Of a stretch of DNA of 64,000 nt, positions 1 to 13,000 are shown piece by piece. This stretch comes from Lepas anatifera. Taxonomy: Eukaryota > Arthropoda > Thecostraca > Lepadidae. The notes under the pieces were generated by a model that was given only the letters and a program-made list of their open reading frames with translations, was not told the origin of the DNA and searched no databases. The position numbers were made by a program, and so were the translations under genes. Position 1 is the first letter of the stretch. Each line of letters opens with the position of its first letter. Where the stretch lies: NCBI GenBank assembly GCA_034440635.1, contig JAOTON010001526.1:3977001-4041000 (forward strand). The letters are read 5' to 3'.

Positions 1-818
1 CTGAAGATGACTTGAAGCCGAAAGCTCCGATTATTACTGTATCTATTCTTTCAGTGTGAATTTAGATCTAAAATAAAAATAATAATTTGGCAGATAATGG
101 TCAATTTCAACACCACTAACCTCATAATAGATCTAATGCCTTTCATATTAAAGCTCCACCAACGCTGCTTCGGAATCGTGCGTAGTTCAAGTTTCAGTTC
201 TTGAAGCACATATAGTAACCGTTATCGACAAAAACCATAAGTGATAATTCAAGTATGCATGCAACCTGTGGATGACACCTCCTAAATATAAGTGGCCTTG
301 GGCCGCGTTAGACCTTGGGCCGCGTTAGGGAGTAGTGGAGTATGTCATAGCGAAAAGAATCGGAGCCAATCCAATTCATATCTGAAGTTTAGTCCACGGA
401 TCGAGAAGCCGTGATTATTATCATTAATCAAACTATAATCTATACCCAAAACATAGGACGAAATCGATAAGAAGGGAAATCTAAATTATTATCCAGACAA
501 AACCCAAAACATTCCGTCAATCCAATCCAATCCAATCCAATCTATCATCGGATTGTATTGGGTCAGAATCCATTCACACGCCCAATCCAGGACACTCTCT
601 TGGGTAAAGAATGGAAAAATGCTGCACTTTATCGGCTCGGCAAAGACAATCACCCTGCACCAAGCAAACTGAATGGCACACATCTTGCACAGATCGCTGA
701 CGATCTCTGAACCATCTAATTCCACGCGAGGGAGCAGGGGTGGCATGTTTTACTACTGCTCCCAAATTAGTCGCAGTATTATACACCCATCAGCAGCAGG
801 AAGCCGAAGTCTGCCTAC
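1..818 (-). other. Intron after flippase exon 12 (partial)
   Basis: I found no further flippase exon here. The stretch holds a doubled 16-bp GC-rich word at about 295-327 and a short CCAAT pentamer run at 519-541. Confidence 0.5.
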
Positions 819-1042
819 CTGCTGCATGCTTCCACCAGGGCTTTTTCGTCAGGACTGCTGGCTTGGTATTCAGGCAGCTCATGGGCGCCGCATTCACCCA
901 GAGCGGAGTTTCCAGCGGTACCATCGGGACCTCGAGAGGAGCAGCTTCCCTCGCGTGACGGTGGTTCCGGGCTCTTCGGCTCGGACAGTTGCACCGTATG
1001 GCACAGTGCTAGCGCCGTGAGAAACCCGTCCAACTCAGCTTG
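819..1042 (-). CDS. ATP11-like: Flippase exon 12: start of nucleotide-binding domain
   Basis: A 224-nt exon; acceptor GGTCGTCAG, donor AGCAG|GTAGGC, leaving after two bases of a codon. It encodes [16 protein letters not shown], a Ser/Pro/Gly-rich variable loop, then [24 protein letters not shown] and SSPDExALVE are standard P4 N-domain motifs. The following exon (RLGF-type sequence) is not in the remaining 818 bases. Confidence 0.92.
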
Positions 1043-4000
1043 CTGACGACCAAACATAAGCGCATTAGGTTCGCCTTAGCAGCTAATAAGTCTGCTCGCG
1101 TGCAAGCAAAACGACGAAAAGCAGTAGAGAGAGCAATTCGATCATCTAACAAGACCCGAATACAGCAATGTACAATAACAGGCAGAAGCGGCACATATAA
1201 GAAACAGCGTGTTTCAAACAGAGTCTCTTTCGCCACAGACAGCGAAGACCCTGTCACTTACTACAATCTTACACGCCTTGCTGTGTGACATTCATATTTT
1301 CCGATAGCACCCTCTAAGCCTCTCGACTGAGCAGATGAGCTCGGTGCGCGGCTCCAATGCCTGACCTGCATCTCGTCCGAGATGGGTTCAGCTTCAGCAG
1401 CAGCAGCACGCGTCTGGTGCGGACTGCGGCTGGGACAGTGCGGCTCCAGCTTCCCCTCCGACTCCTTGTAGGCCCTTCCAGCCACGGAACAGTGCTGGAA
1501 CTGCATCTCGTTCTCTGTCAGGGTGCCCGTCTTGTCCGAGAACAGGTATTCTACCTGGAAACGAGACGGAGATGATTATGAAATGATTCGAATGTGTTTA
1601 TGTTGCCCACTTTCACTAACCTCTCTCTGAACACCATATCTGACAACCATCGGGGACTTTCCCTTCTAATTCTGTTGATCAGGATTTAACGCCCATGGCA
1701 GGAATCCTGAGAAGATTCAACTAATAAGTGTATCCCTTTCCAGCACAGGTGGTTGCACTCTCGCTCTTCAGTCCGCACGAGTAAAACCTCAGGTCTCCCT
1801 GTCATTCTTACACCCAGTCCAGCAAACAACAAGGGCCAGTTTCAATAACGACAACATTTGTGATTCAGATACAATTATTTGTGGTTTGGTTATAAGTCCC
1901 TAAGAATGCTCAAGAAAGCTCTACGTTTTGTTACCAAATTATTCTAAACTCACAGGTAACTCTGTGTAATCACCAATGTTGTCGTTCGCGAAACGGTAGC
2001 AGCTTAGGGCCTAAACTGCTACCGAAGTGCTACAGTATGGAACTGTGACGTAGCCTTGGAGATCCAGCCATTCGCCTCCTTTGGTTGACCTTTCCCATGC
2101 ATTAGTTGGCGGGACCTTCGCCGCTCACTTACTTCGCCAAGCATACCTCTTGACGTCTGGCTATGTCAGTGACCTGTGACACAAGCCAAGAGGAAGAATC
2201 GAGCCAAACGACAATGACATAACAAAGGGAAAGCTCACCTGGCCCAGTTCCTCGTTCAGGTCGGAGGTGTTGGCCTTCAGTCTTGTGCCGTCGTACATCA
2301 ACTCGTCGTCCCACTCTAGAAACCGTGTGCCCCAGAACTTGACCACCTCTGAAATGACGGGGAAAGGTTCGGAAAGAGAGCTTCTAATTCACCGCTTTGA
2401 GATATGCATGTACATGTGAGAATCTCTCTGGCTGCGTATATCGTTCACTTTCAAATAGACGTCCACGCAAATTGTTCATCCCCACCGTAAGCAAGGTTTT
2501 GCTCCATGTATGTAGATATGGTCAAATGCTTTGTCAACATGAACCTTACGCCTAGCAATTAATGTAACATGTCATCTTGGGCTGAGCAGTGAATATTCGG
2601 TGACCATAAGCTTAAGTCGTTAAACTGTTTTATCGTCTGTATGTGCCGTTCGCAGACATCCACGTTGTTTAAGCCACATGAAGCTTTTACAAACTGGCAA
2701 AGTTGAGGCTTCGCCTTCCTTATTTGAGCTAGTCAATCACATGATTTTTACAATAATTTCAGGGGAAACGTTTGCAAACAGATATCAATTTACAATCCAA
2801 AGCAATAGGTGCTAAAAATAAAGACTTAATCAGTACAAACGTCATGAGAGATTATGCCAAAAATGGGCATTTGACATGATACCTGTCGGATGAATAATCA
2901 GAAGAATAAATTAACGATAAAAATGTGCGGAGGGGATTTGGCTATGTACGCCTTTACTACTTACAAACGTTTCACGTGACTTTGAGTCATCTGCAGTGCT
3001 GCCTTTTATATCTCACCGATTGTGACGTATAGGGAAATCGGGATGACGTAGTTGAAGAGGATGAGAAACGACAGAATGGTGTTGACCGTCTGAAAGCTGT
3101 CGTCATCGGTGTCCAAGTACCAGTGGTATTCTGAAACGAAACACTGATATTGAAACAACCGATAGTCATACGATAACATTTTATTCATTTCCAGTAGTAC
3201 CCACCAGGGTTGGAGAAGCAGGAAAGTGATGCGGAGTCGATAGAGGGGCATGATTTTACGGGAGTGGAAACAAAAGCAGAAACGGTTGGATATTTACGCT
3301 TCAACGCCATTCGGGAAGAGAATGTTTAGGCAGCCGACCATCGAAATAGGCGCAAGTCTTCCAGGAATTATATTTTGGAGGGAACTGCTGAGGGAATGGA
3401 TGTTTTTCCAATTATCTGCAATCGGTTTGTTACTGTAAGCCCTTCAATGCGAAAAAATATAGTGGCTCTTTTGTATATTGACAAGTCCCGTGGAATTCCA
3501 TCTGAGATGGCTCCGATATAAGTATTTAATTCAGTGCTCCAAGACAGAAGAGCACATTCTACAATATTCTCAGAGATACCATCAATAAAAATCCGTCGAT
3601 GCCTATCGTTTCAAGCGTTAACTTACAACTGTTTGGAAAAGATAAGCACTTGATGACAGTAAGTCATAATTTAGATGCAGGTTAAGGTAGATTTAGCGTG
3701 ACTGTAGCAATAAGGGGCCTGTGCTGTCAAGGTTACCAATTATAACGGCTAGATTAACCTATGACAGTGCATGTTGGGAATACGGCACCTTTGTGGGATT
3801 CAAATTGGGACATCAGTAAGGTAGAGCATACTGGGAAACTCTGGTTTCATGTTCCAATTACCCCACCATTCAACGTCTGCGGAAAAAAGCACCGCAGACC
3901 TCCATCACAAACGACTTTTAACTGGCAACACCGACCCCGGTGGCACACTTTGGCAGATGCCACGTTAGTATATTTTTATTTGTATGTTAATCAAATACGG

Positions 4001-7000
4001 AGCAGCAATATGTATATTCACACGAGATGACATTCCGATTTCATGAAGATAACTTTGAAAGACATCGTCTTCCACACGGACGAAAACACTACAGTCTCCG
4101 GCGGAAAAGCCTCGTGTATCTTATCGGAACCGAGTCAATAAGAAAGCCACTTCTCATTTGATTCGATCATCAACGGATCCATGCTGAAGGCTCGGTAGAG
4201 AAGGCGGAGGAGACTAAAGATGTAAAAATTAATCACTTTATTCCTTTTTGGTTGTTTGTTTGTCTATTTGGTCCTTTACTTGCTTGAGTCATATTTCTAT
4301 TGACTACACTCCGAGCAGTATGGCCTGTCTGTAACCCCCCAAATTTCGTACCTGAAAATGCTTGCAACATAGGCGTCTGCAATCAATCTGTTGCAATGGA
4401 GGTACCGAGAAGAGATAGCGCGGCAGATAAACCGCACAGCGGGTGCCCAAAACCAGCATCTGAGTGCACAATGCAGAGATAACCTCTCGATAAATCTGGG
4501 AAATTGCGTGGTTGGTAATTCTACGAGAGTTTGAGGAGGTTCCCAGAATATCACTAGTCATGTCCGTAGAGACGAGTCAACAGTTTGTCCTTTTGCAGAA
4601 GAAAAGGTGCACGATAAGAACAAAATTCGACATCAACGTCCCTAAGGAGACGATACAAAACATGCTATCCAGCAATATGCACTAGTGCAGTGTCGGATCT
4701 AGGAATTCATTTGGGGAGGGGGGTAGGGGGCTCGAGCCTCGCCCACCCGTATCTCGGGCAGCCCATCGCCTACGTATTAACTACAGGGGCTCAGACATTT
4801 CGGAGGGGGCTTGAACCCCCTCACACCCCCTGGATCCGCCACTGCCCAAGTGGAAAATCCAAGGAAGGCAGTTTTACTCAACGGTCCAGCCCGTGCATTA
4901 TACCGGGAACGCAGCGGACTGTGACAGGAATGTGTCTGTTGGTGTTACTTTGTCCGTGGGAAGGTGAAGTCAGTGGGACGTAATCCACCCCCGCCTGAAC
5001 GAACCATTCACGCACGGCTAACTCGGAATCTGAACACGCCGCCGTAAAACACCGTGCTGCCGCGCGGTCAGAACGGGCTGCTGAGTGTTGACAACCAGGC
5101 GGCGATGAAACGCCGACGATTTTCTATTCTGTAATCGAGAGAAATCGGGTGGATGGCATGAGAGAGATACCACACCGACCACAAGAATTAGAAATAGAGC
5201 TCCTAAGAAAGCCATCTCACCGTACAAAAGCGGCCACGCTGTTATAAGCTGGAGCACCTTGGTATTTATATTTAATTTGACAATCCCCGATCTCGGTAGG
5301 TAATGAGAGATTTCTGGAGACAAAAGTTCGTATCATCATCACCAATTTCAAGGCTGTCCGGTGACATCACCAACGTTAATGCTGTAGGACGTCATCATCA
5401 CCAATTTCAACGCTGTATGGTGCATCATCACCAGTGTTGAGACCACGAGCGTTGAGATCACCACGCACACTGGAGGGGCCTCGGAGGCCCCTAACTATTT
5501 TTCTAGGATGGCTGGAGAACCGTTCGTAGGCGAAACACGATACCCGGCCACATTTGAGAGAATTTAACTGCTACAAGCCTATGGAACCTTCTTTGACCTC
5601 TTGTGCACCTCAATATTGACCTGACCCAAAAACTAATTCGTATAATTAATATCTATCTTATTAAGAGCTTTCAAACGCTGCCGGTCATTTTGCTTAAGGT
5701 TTTTCAGGGAATGAAATATAGAGGGAGGGGCGAAATACGCCCCCCCTAGCGGGGCGTGTCATGCCAGGGACTCCAGTGGGGCGCGAGTTAAGGCTGTACG
5801 GCGTCATAAACATCAATGCTAGGTCCTTAGGGCGTCATCATCACCAATGGTAAGATTTTAAGGTGTCGTCATCACCAACGCTAAGGCTGTAAGGCGCCAG
5901 CATCGCAAATGCTAAAACCAAGGCCCTTAACGTATAAAAAAACTGTAGGGTAGGCTAAAACTGTAGAGTGTCATCATCACCAATGCTGAGGCTGTAGGGC
6001 GCATCGAGGGCTGAGGCCATTTTACGGAGTCAGGAGTCCGCTTAAAAAAACAGCTTCATTTATGGTTAAATTCGTTATTATATAAAGGATTATTAATTAA
6101 GGCATTGATGCATAAAGCATTATTCCAATGATGTATTACACTTTCAGGCTGAAAGGCAAGTAAGCTATCGCTCAATACTGGAGTCCCGCACCCACTGCTT
6201 CGAGGGAAACTGTCTCTACATCGCAATCAAAAGAATATACACATTATAGGTATGCAGCTTTTCTGGGAAATGAGAAGCATGTGTGTGAAATGGCTGAAAC
6301 TTGTATAGAATTATTTTGATATCTCGGATTTTTGTATTTCAACTCCTCTGAAATGCCAGGTGTTTGATACCAGTACCTGAGTGGAATTTCTCACTCTTCA
6401 CTCAGCCACAGCAGCGCATATCAAACGTACCCTTATTTAATCACTGCAATTCTTCTCTCAAACATACTTTAAGCAGAGCCTCGACGATTCCCCTCATTAT
6501 CCATACAAAGCATTTCTCAGGACAGTAAGTTGAAAACACAATTTCACTTTTTTTTTTTGATACCAAATATTATTTTCCTGTTTTCTTTCGTCCTTTATCA
6601 TACGCAGGGGCGTAGCCAAGGGGGGGGCGGCAGGGACAGCCCCCCTGAGGGCCCGAAAGGCCCCCTGAGGACACGGGCCGCGCGAAGCGCGCCTCGCCCG
6701 CACTATGCTCTGTGGCCAAATTTGAAATTTCATACCTGACAGGCCCCCTCTTAAACCCTCTACAGCACTCTACTCTATAACAAGCAGGGCCCTTTTTACC
6801 CATCAGGGTCCTTTTGGCGCTGTTGTAGGGGCCCCTTTCGGGGCGCCGCCCCTCCCTGAGCGGAACTCCTGGCTACGCCCCTGACCATACCTTATCTTCT
6901 GTAAGCCAAAGCATCAGACACTGGCAGCGGAACTGGGGGGGGGGGGGGCACCGGGGCACGGCACGGTCCCCTTACATCATAAATTTTAACATTAACCCTA

Positions 7001-10000
7001 TGGCATTGACTGGAAAGAAATGGATTGAATAGCCCCTGGTGCCCCCCTTAAATTCGGAAGTTCCGTCGTCACTGGCATCAGATATCAGAGATTGGTCTTA
7101 CCCGGCACTGCGCTGTAAGTGTCCCTCACAGTGCTGTTGTCCGGCCCGGTGGGGTTGTAGATGGCCGACAGCATGGTAGCTATCGCCACTTCCACTACCA
7201 GGAGAAGCAGGAAGAAGAACAGGTACTTGTTCATAGAGCTGCGGTAAGACAGAGGTAACACGCGTTACTTTATGCAAAGCAAGGACAGGGATAACACTTG
7301 AATACTGGCCTGCCTGTCTTGTTTTTTCGCAGAAAGTGGCTAAACCATGGACGAGTACGGTACATACGATATGTATAAACTGTGGGTGGGAAGAAGACAG
7401 AAATCTAACTAACACATGGAAAGAATGTAGCATGAAACCGGTGATACACCAGCGCTGACATAAAAATATGTATATTATTAATCCATGTTGTGTCCATCAT
7501 AAAACATTTCATTCCTTAGTGTAACATTAGTGTGATAGTCGCGTGTGACCCTTAGTGTGATAGCCGCGTGAAATCCTCATCTATCTTGTGACAATTAAGA
7601 TGTTGCTTGTAAATTGTCATGGCTAATGATTCTAAGACCTTTAAAATTCCTTCAGGTTGGCTTCACCTTGGACCACGCGACCAAAGCTGTCAGACGAAAC
7701 CGTGTGCCGGTAACTTTTGCCCTTCTGTTCACTATTTTAGCTGTAAGTTGTAGTGAGGAAGGGCCTAACATGCACGCGGTTCGGCCTGGTAGCGTTGGAC
7801 GAAGGTAAAAGTTTGGCCCTCGATGGGTTCAAACCTGACGCTTTTTGCAAAAGGTCCTATCTTCGTATAGGAACTTCGGCGCCAAACTTTTAGCTAACCG
7901 TGTAACTCGCTGAGATAATATCTTCCAGCCAAGTAAAACTATGCATGTAAGTACGACTTTAGGCGCGTGCGATACAAGTGTTGAACGCAAGCAATTGTTA
8001 CAGTCCTCAGTCAGACAAAGACATATGCGCCGGTCACTTTTAGCGTTCAAAGACTGAGAATGAATTGACTGCAATAACCTAAATATTCAACACATTACCT
8101 TTAACAAAATACGACAACAGCCAGGTAGTGTGTTCTCACCTTTCCACTGAAGAGAACTTGTTGGCGGTGATTTTTAGATTGCGGGCCAGTTTTGTGTCCT
8201 TTCCGGTGTAAATGGCGCATCCTGAGCAAAAGTAAGAAGAGAGCACAAGTTTCAGATTAGCTGGACAGAAATCAACGGAAAGCGTACATGAAAGACTTGA
8301 TGGAAAAAGCACCGATTTGAAACGGACGGGTACTTGACCATCGTGAGTAAATCGCATAATTTGCACTAACTTTCAAGTACATTTTGCAAGCAAAACCTTC
8401 GCACGTACAAATATGCATTCTAACTGATGCAAGGTCGATATAAGTACGTTAATTAGCAAGTGAAATCCGGCGTTCAATATTCGTTTTTCATAGTCTTACA
8501 CAAGTCAAGGATTAGAATCCCACATTAAATATGCAGGATTGTTGTATTTGTAACATTGCAATATTTCCCCTGTTCACTGGCGGCCGCAGAGAGGGACCAA
8601 GAAGCCATGGCCCCCAAAATGGCGAGATGTTGGCCGTTTTTCTTTAAAAAAACACTATGTTTTTAGGTGTTCTCCCGAGTTGCCCTCCCCCACCCAAATA
8701 GAGCTCTTGCGTCAGTCCCTATCCAAGTTCACTACCTACTTTTATGAAACTCTGTGATTTAATCTAGCTTCAAGAATTCGCACGATACAAAACCTGTTGA
8801 ACGAGTCCGTCAATGCGACCAACAGCGCTAGCGACGAATGCCTTTGTGTTTCTCTGCTTTTAAATCAAAATTACGAAAAAAATCTGATAAACCTTTAAGC
8901 AATTAAGAGAAGCCTCGTCTCTGCTTCTTTGGGCGTGCCTACCATAGGCGGTGTGGGTGTTCTTCAGTCGTGAGCCGCGCAGCAGCACCTGTTCTGGACC
9001 CAGGGGTATTCGCTCCCGCAGACCACCACCCTCTGGCTGGAAGCTCATGGCGCCCACGAACTTGTACAGGTCCGGGTGAGGGTTCTCACAGTCGATCTCG
9101 GCCCGAATGGTGTCCAGTTCGGACGGTGTGCGCAGTTTTCGCGTCTGAGCGGGAGACGTCTTGGTCTGCGGAGTAGGGTGGTAGCAGTGATGACATCATG
9201 TTGCATAGGGTATTTAGCTGTTGTGCCAGCTCAGGCATGTTTGGTACTCACAGTATCTTGCTTCATTCTCATTGGTGTGTACATTTCTATCACCACAGGA
9301 AGTGAAATTAGCGAGATGCTTGCATGGATATCTTGTAAAGATCTTTTTTCCTTTAGGACTGCGACTGGGAAGAATATCATATCACACCTTACATTCTGCA
9401 TATCCTTTTCGATAAATAGATTTCAAGTGACATATAGGAAGTAAAAATTCACGAAACGCGGGAAATCGCACACTGCTCGTGACATGAATTGCGGGAAACT
9501 GGGCATGGCCGTTGGCACACAGTTGTACCGACAGAGACCAGGTTGGCGACGGGTGCGATACCTTGAGGTTGGTCTCTCCGTCCAGGTTGGCTGTCTGGAT
9601 GTAACACTCGCCGTGGGGGTCCGACGAGCTCAGAAGTACCAGGTCACACGGCAGCTCCTCATTATCCGACACACACACGATGTCCCCCACGGAGATGTTC
9701 TTCGTCTTCACCTCCTGTGTTCAGAGAGTGGACGCTTACACCTTTGAGCAGGCTTCATCTACAGGGAATCTGGCGCCTTTATGTGATTTGAACTGATATA
9801 TTAGCGTTGTAGAGTATACCGTCATACCCCTTGTTTCATATTTCATTTGTCTCCGAGCTTACGGGGAAACATGCCAAACTAGCGTAGACACTCGCGAAGA
9901 AAGAAACTCGTTCTAAGTGTACTGTTCTTTTTTACTGCATCCCGAAGCTTACTGAACCCCCCCCCCCCCCGCCGCTCTTACACATCTACCGATGTGGAAG

Positions 10001-13000
10001 TGACCGAGGGGTGAGGAGACTAGCAGGGCCATCATTCAGCTCTGGATATGCTTATTTCTAGCAAAACGACGAGCTTTTGTGACAAATAAGGTACGGAACC
10101 ACAGGCCTTCTTAAGCCGTAAAGTGCTGGTGAAATGCATATTTGTCACAATGATTTTCAATATTATCCGTGAAGAACCATAAGCTCATTGGCTTACAGCA
10201 GTCGTGTCGTTCGATCTTCTTGACTATGAACGTGCGTTGCTCACCATCAATACCCCGTATCTGACGACCCGGGCCGGCTTATTGTTGACCTCGTCGTCCA
10301 TCTTGTGCCGCAGCCAATCTTCGTAGCCCTGCTTAAGCATGGTGACGGCGACTACGAAGGAGAGCGGTAGTGCTGACGTCACCGGACTGACCGGACTGTC
10401 AATCAGCAACTGCCGCGCATGCGCAGAATTAGCCACCCTGACTTTGCTGGCCGATGGTACTTATTTGGACCAGAAACGTTTAGGATTGTGTATGCTAAGG
10501 GATAAAACAGACTATGAAGGCCAAATAAGCAGATTTTCCGTTAAGGCAAATATAATTCGGAACAAAGCACAGAGATATTTTATCTTGTAGGCATCAGTTT
10601 CTTTGCACAATCATAATAAGACTCAATTGCATTCATCAAGCAACACTTTTCAAAACTGAGGTTCGATGCGCTTTGCACAAAATTTACACCTCATTGCTGC
10701 ACATTTTAAGAAAAAAACGTATCGTTCCGACAATAGGAAAATCTAACTTTGAATACTTTTCGTTGAACTTCATCTGAATGCCCAAGGAAAACAACAAACT
10801 TATGTAACAGGAAATATAGACTTAAATCAAAATTATAAGACATGTAGCATACTACCACCCTCGTTGAATGCATGCCATGCAGTGCATGAAGACATGCTGC
10901 GTGCATATTTTTATAAAGGTTTTATAAGACAGGACAATCAAAAAAGCATATGTATCTCGGACCATGCACATTAAAGCGGAAGCGACTCACTTAAAAGCGA
11001 ACAGTTTGAAATACACGTGCAAACTTGGCAAATTCTACAGTGCGATTGATGGGACGGTATAAATACCTAGAATAGCGTAAAAGCTTGCCTTTTTCAGTAA
11101 CAATTAAGGACGTTTATTTAATTTGACGATATTTTGAAACATGTACTGAAAACTTGTAAGCAATGGAAGATCGATAGCTTGAGCAAGGTCTCATTAAGTT
11201 CGAAGAGCGTAGGCTCTAAGGAAAAAAAGGTATCTATGCATAAAACTAGAACATAACATATAGCAGGCATATAACATAGGCACATAAAAACAAAAACGAA
11301 TGCAATGAGGAAGTATTGTCGCTGTCTTGGTGAAAATTATGGAAATGATTAATGGGCTTAACCTAATATTGAATACCCCAACTGGTTTCAAAGGCGTCAC
11401 ATCATTTATCAAGCCGAATTGAAATTAAGGTAACTCTATCGACAACGAAGGCAAGATGCAATTGGAGCCTCAATCCTCACCTCTAATCCTGACATCCTCC
11501 CAGTGTTTCAAATTAGTCGTGGGATGGACTGTATTTTGTTCCACTGGAGCGACAAGTTCAGTTCTTTCATACATTTTCATGGCTTATGAACTCAAATAAA
11601 TAAGAAGAGCAATGTCACAGCCCAAAATTGATGGTTTTGATTTCAACTCTAGAAATTTTTCGCATATACTGAAAACAACGACTATAGATTCTCCCTGGTG
11701 GTAGTTCTTTAAGGCAGACAGGTTTGATTTCGGTGCCAAAAATTCATTGCATCCTAATTAAACACGCCCTATCTGAATTTATGTTAAGAAATTAAGTTCA
11801 TTGCATTTCCGTATGATTGTTATTTTGTTATCAAAAGTAACTGCAAATGCAAGAATGACACTTTAAAATAGCTTTCAGGCACTCCAGAGAAAAGTTAGGG
11901 ATGCTGCGGCGTCCCATTTGCACTTATACCTACTAATATTCATTTCTACCGCACCGTTAACATAACATGGCATGAGAGAAGGGCACAATTAAATTTAAAT
12001 TTGCCCTCCACTGGGTGCAATAGCCCTCACACTTTGGTAAACATGCCCTTGGCATAGTTTCTCTTAACTCAAACTACAGGTGATGTTCAGATCCGAAATC
12101 ATTTCTAAACAACAAAAGTGGTCAAAGTATGCAGTTTTATCAGCAACAATGCCATCCAATTGGATAAATTCGCCCAGCAAGTGTTTTTCCCTAATCCTAC
12201 TTACAACGGGCTCCCGGCTACCCGTATTTTCAACAGGAGGGGCAGATTCTGCCCCCCTCTAAGATCTCGAAATCTACCGCGACGATTTTCAAAATTCAAA
12301 CAGCCATCGATTCCTCTAGCGCTTAACTCTATTTTGATAAAAAGAGAAAAATTTCAAAATTTTGCCACTTGAGAGTAGAGTGGTTCAAAATATACACAAT
12401 TTCTGCCTGTTTTAGATTATCCGTATCTCTTGTCTTTTAGGCTTGATTTTCACAAAACTAGTATGGATTGACAGGAATTTGTTTAGAAATGGTCATATCT
12501 TTCATTTGAGCAAAATTCAAAATTCTAGGGCGAATCTAGGGCCAGAAATTTTGGAGGAATTATATGAATTTTTCAGGGCTTTTTGCAGAAATGCACACGC
12601 CAGGTACATTGTGATATATCTGATGTCAAGCAAACTGCTCAAATGCCAAAAATATATCAGAGGCAGATTCAGGGAGGAAAAATAGTGGGGTAAGACACAA
12701 ATTACCCCGCCTTTCAGGTACGGCTGCTTTTCAAATTACCCCGCCTTCATCCACCCCTGCCCGACCCGGGCAACACTCCTGGATCCGCCTATGGATGAAT
12801 TGTGTCCATTTTGAGTTAAAACTAAATGCATATATACGATGATTTGCTCCATTAAATGCTGACACAGCACTAAAATACACTTTAAAGTTAGTGAACACCC
12901 TAATTACGGTACCTGAGCACACCCATGATATCATATCATATAATACACGGATGGGATCAATACATCCTTATTTTTACCCCTCCCGTCCATTCTGTAGGCA

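Larger units (their letters stand above)
1043..3016 (-). other. Flippase introns between exons 12-11, 11-10 and 10-9
   Basis: Intron sequence apart from the two exons at 1366-1554 and 2239-2348. I see no repeat or second gene in it. Confidence 0.5.
3131..7101 (-). other. Flippase intron between exons 8 and 9
   Basis: A 4-kb intron. It contains hAT-like MITEs (4688-4844, 6605-6883, 6919-7074), a degraded minisatellite (5335-6010) and an element embedded in that minisatellite. The rest is AT-rich with nothing recognised. Confidence 0.6.

Noticed and set aside
1..818. Next flippase exon (RLGF-type N-domain sequence) or a polyadenylated end
   Set aside because: No minus-strand frame matches the family after [14 protein letters not shown], so the next exon must lie off the window.
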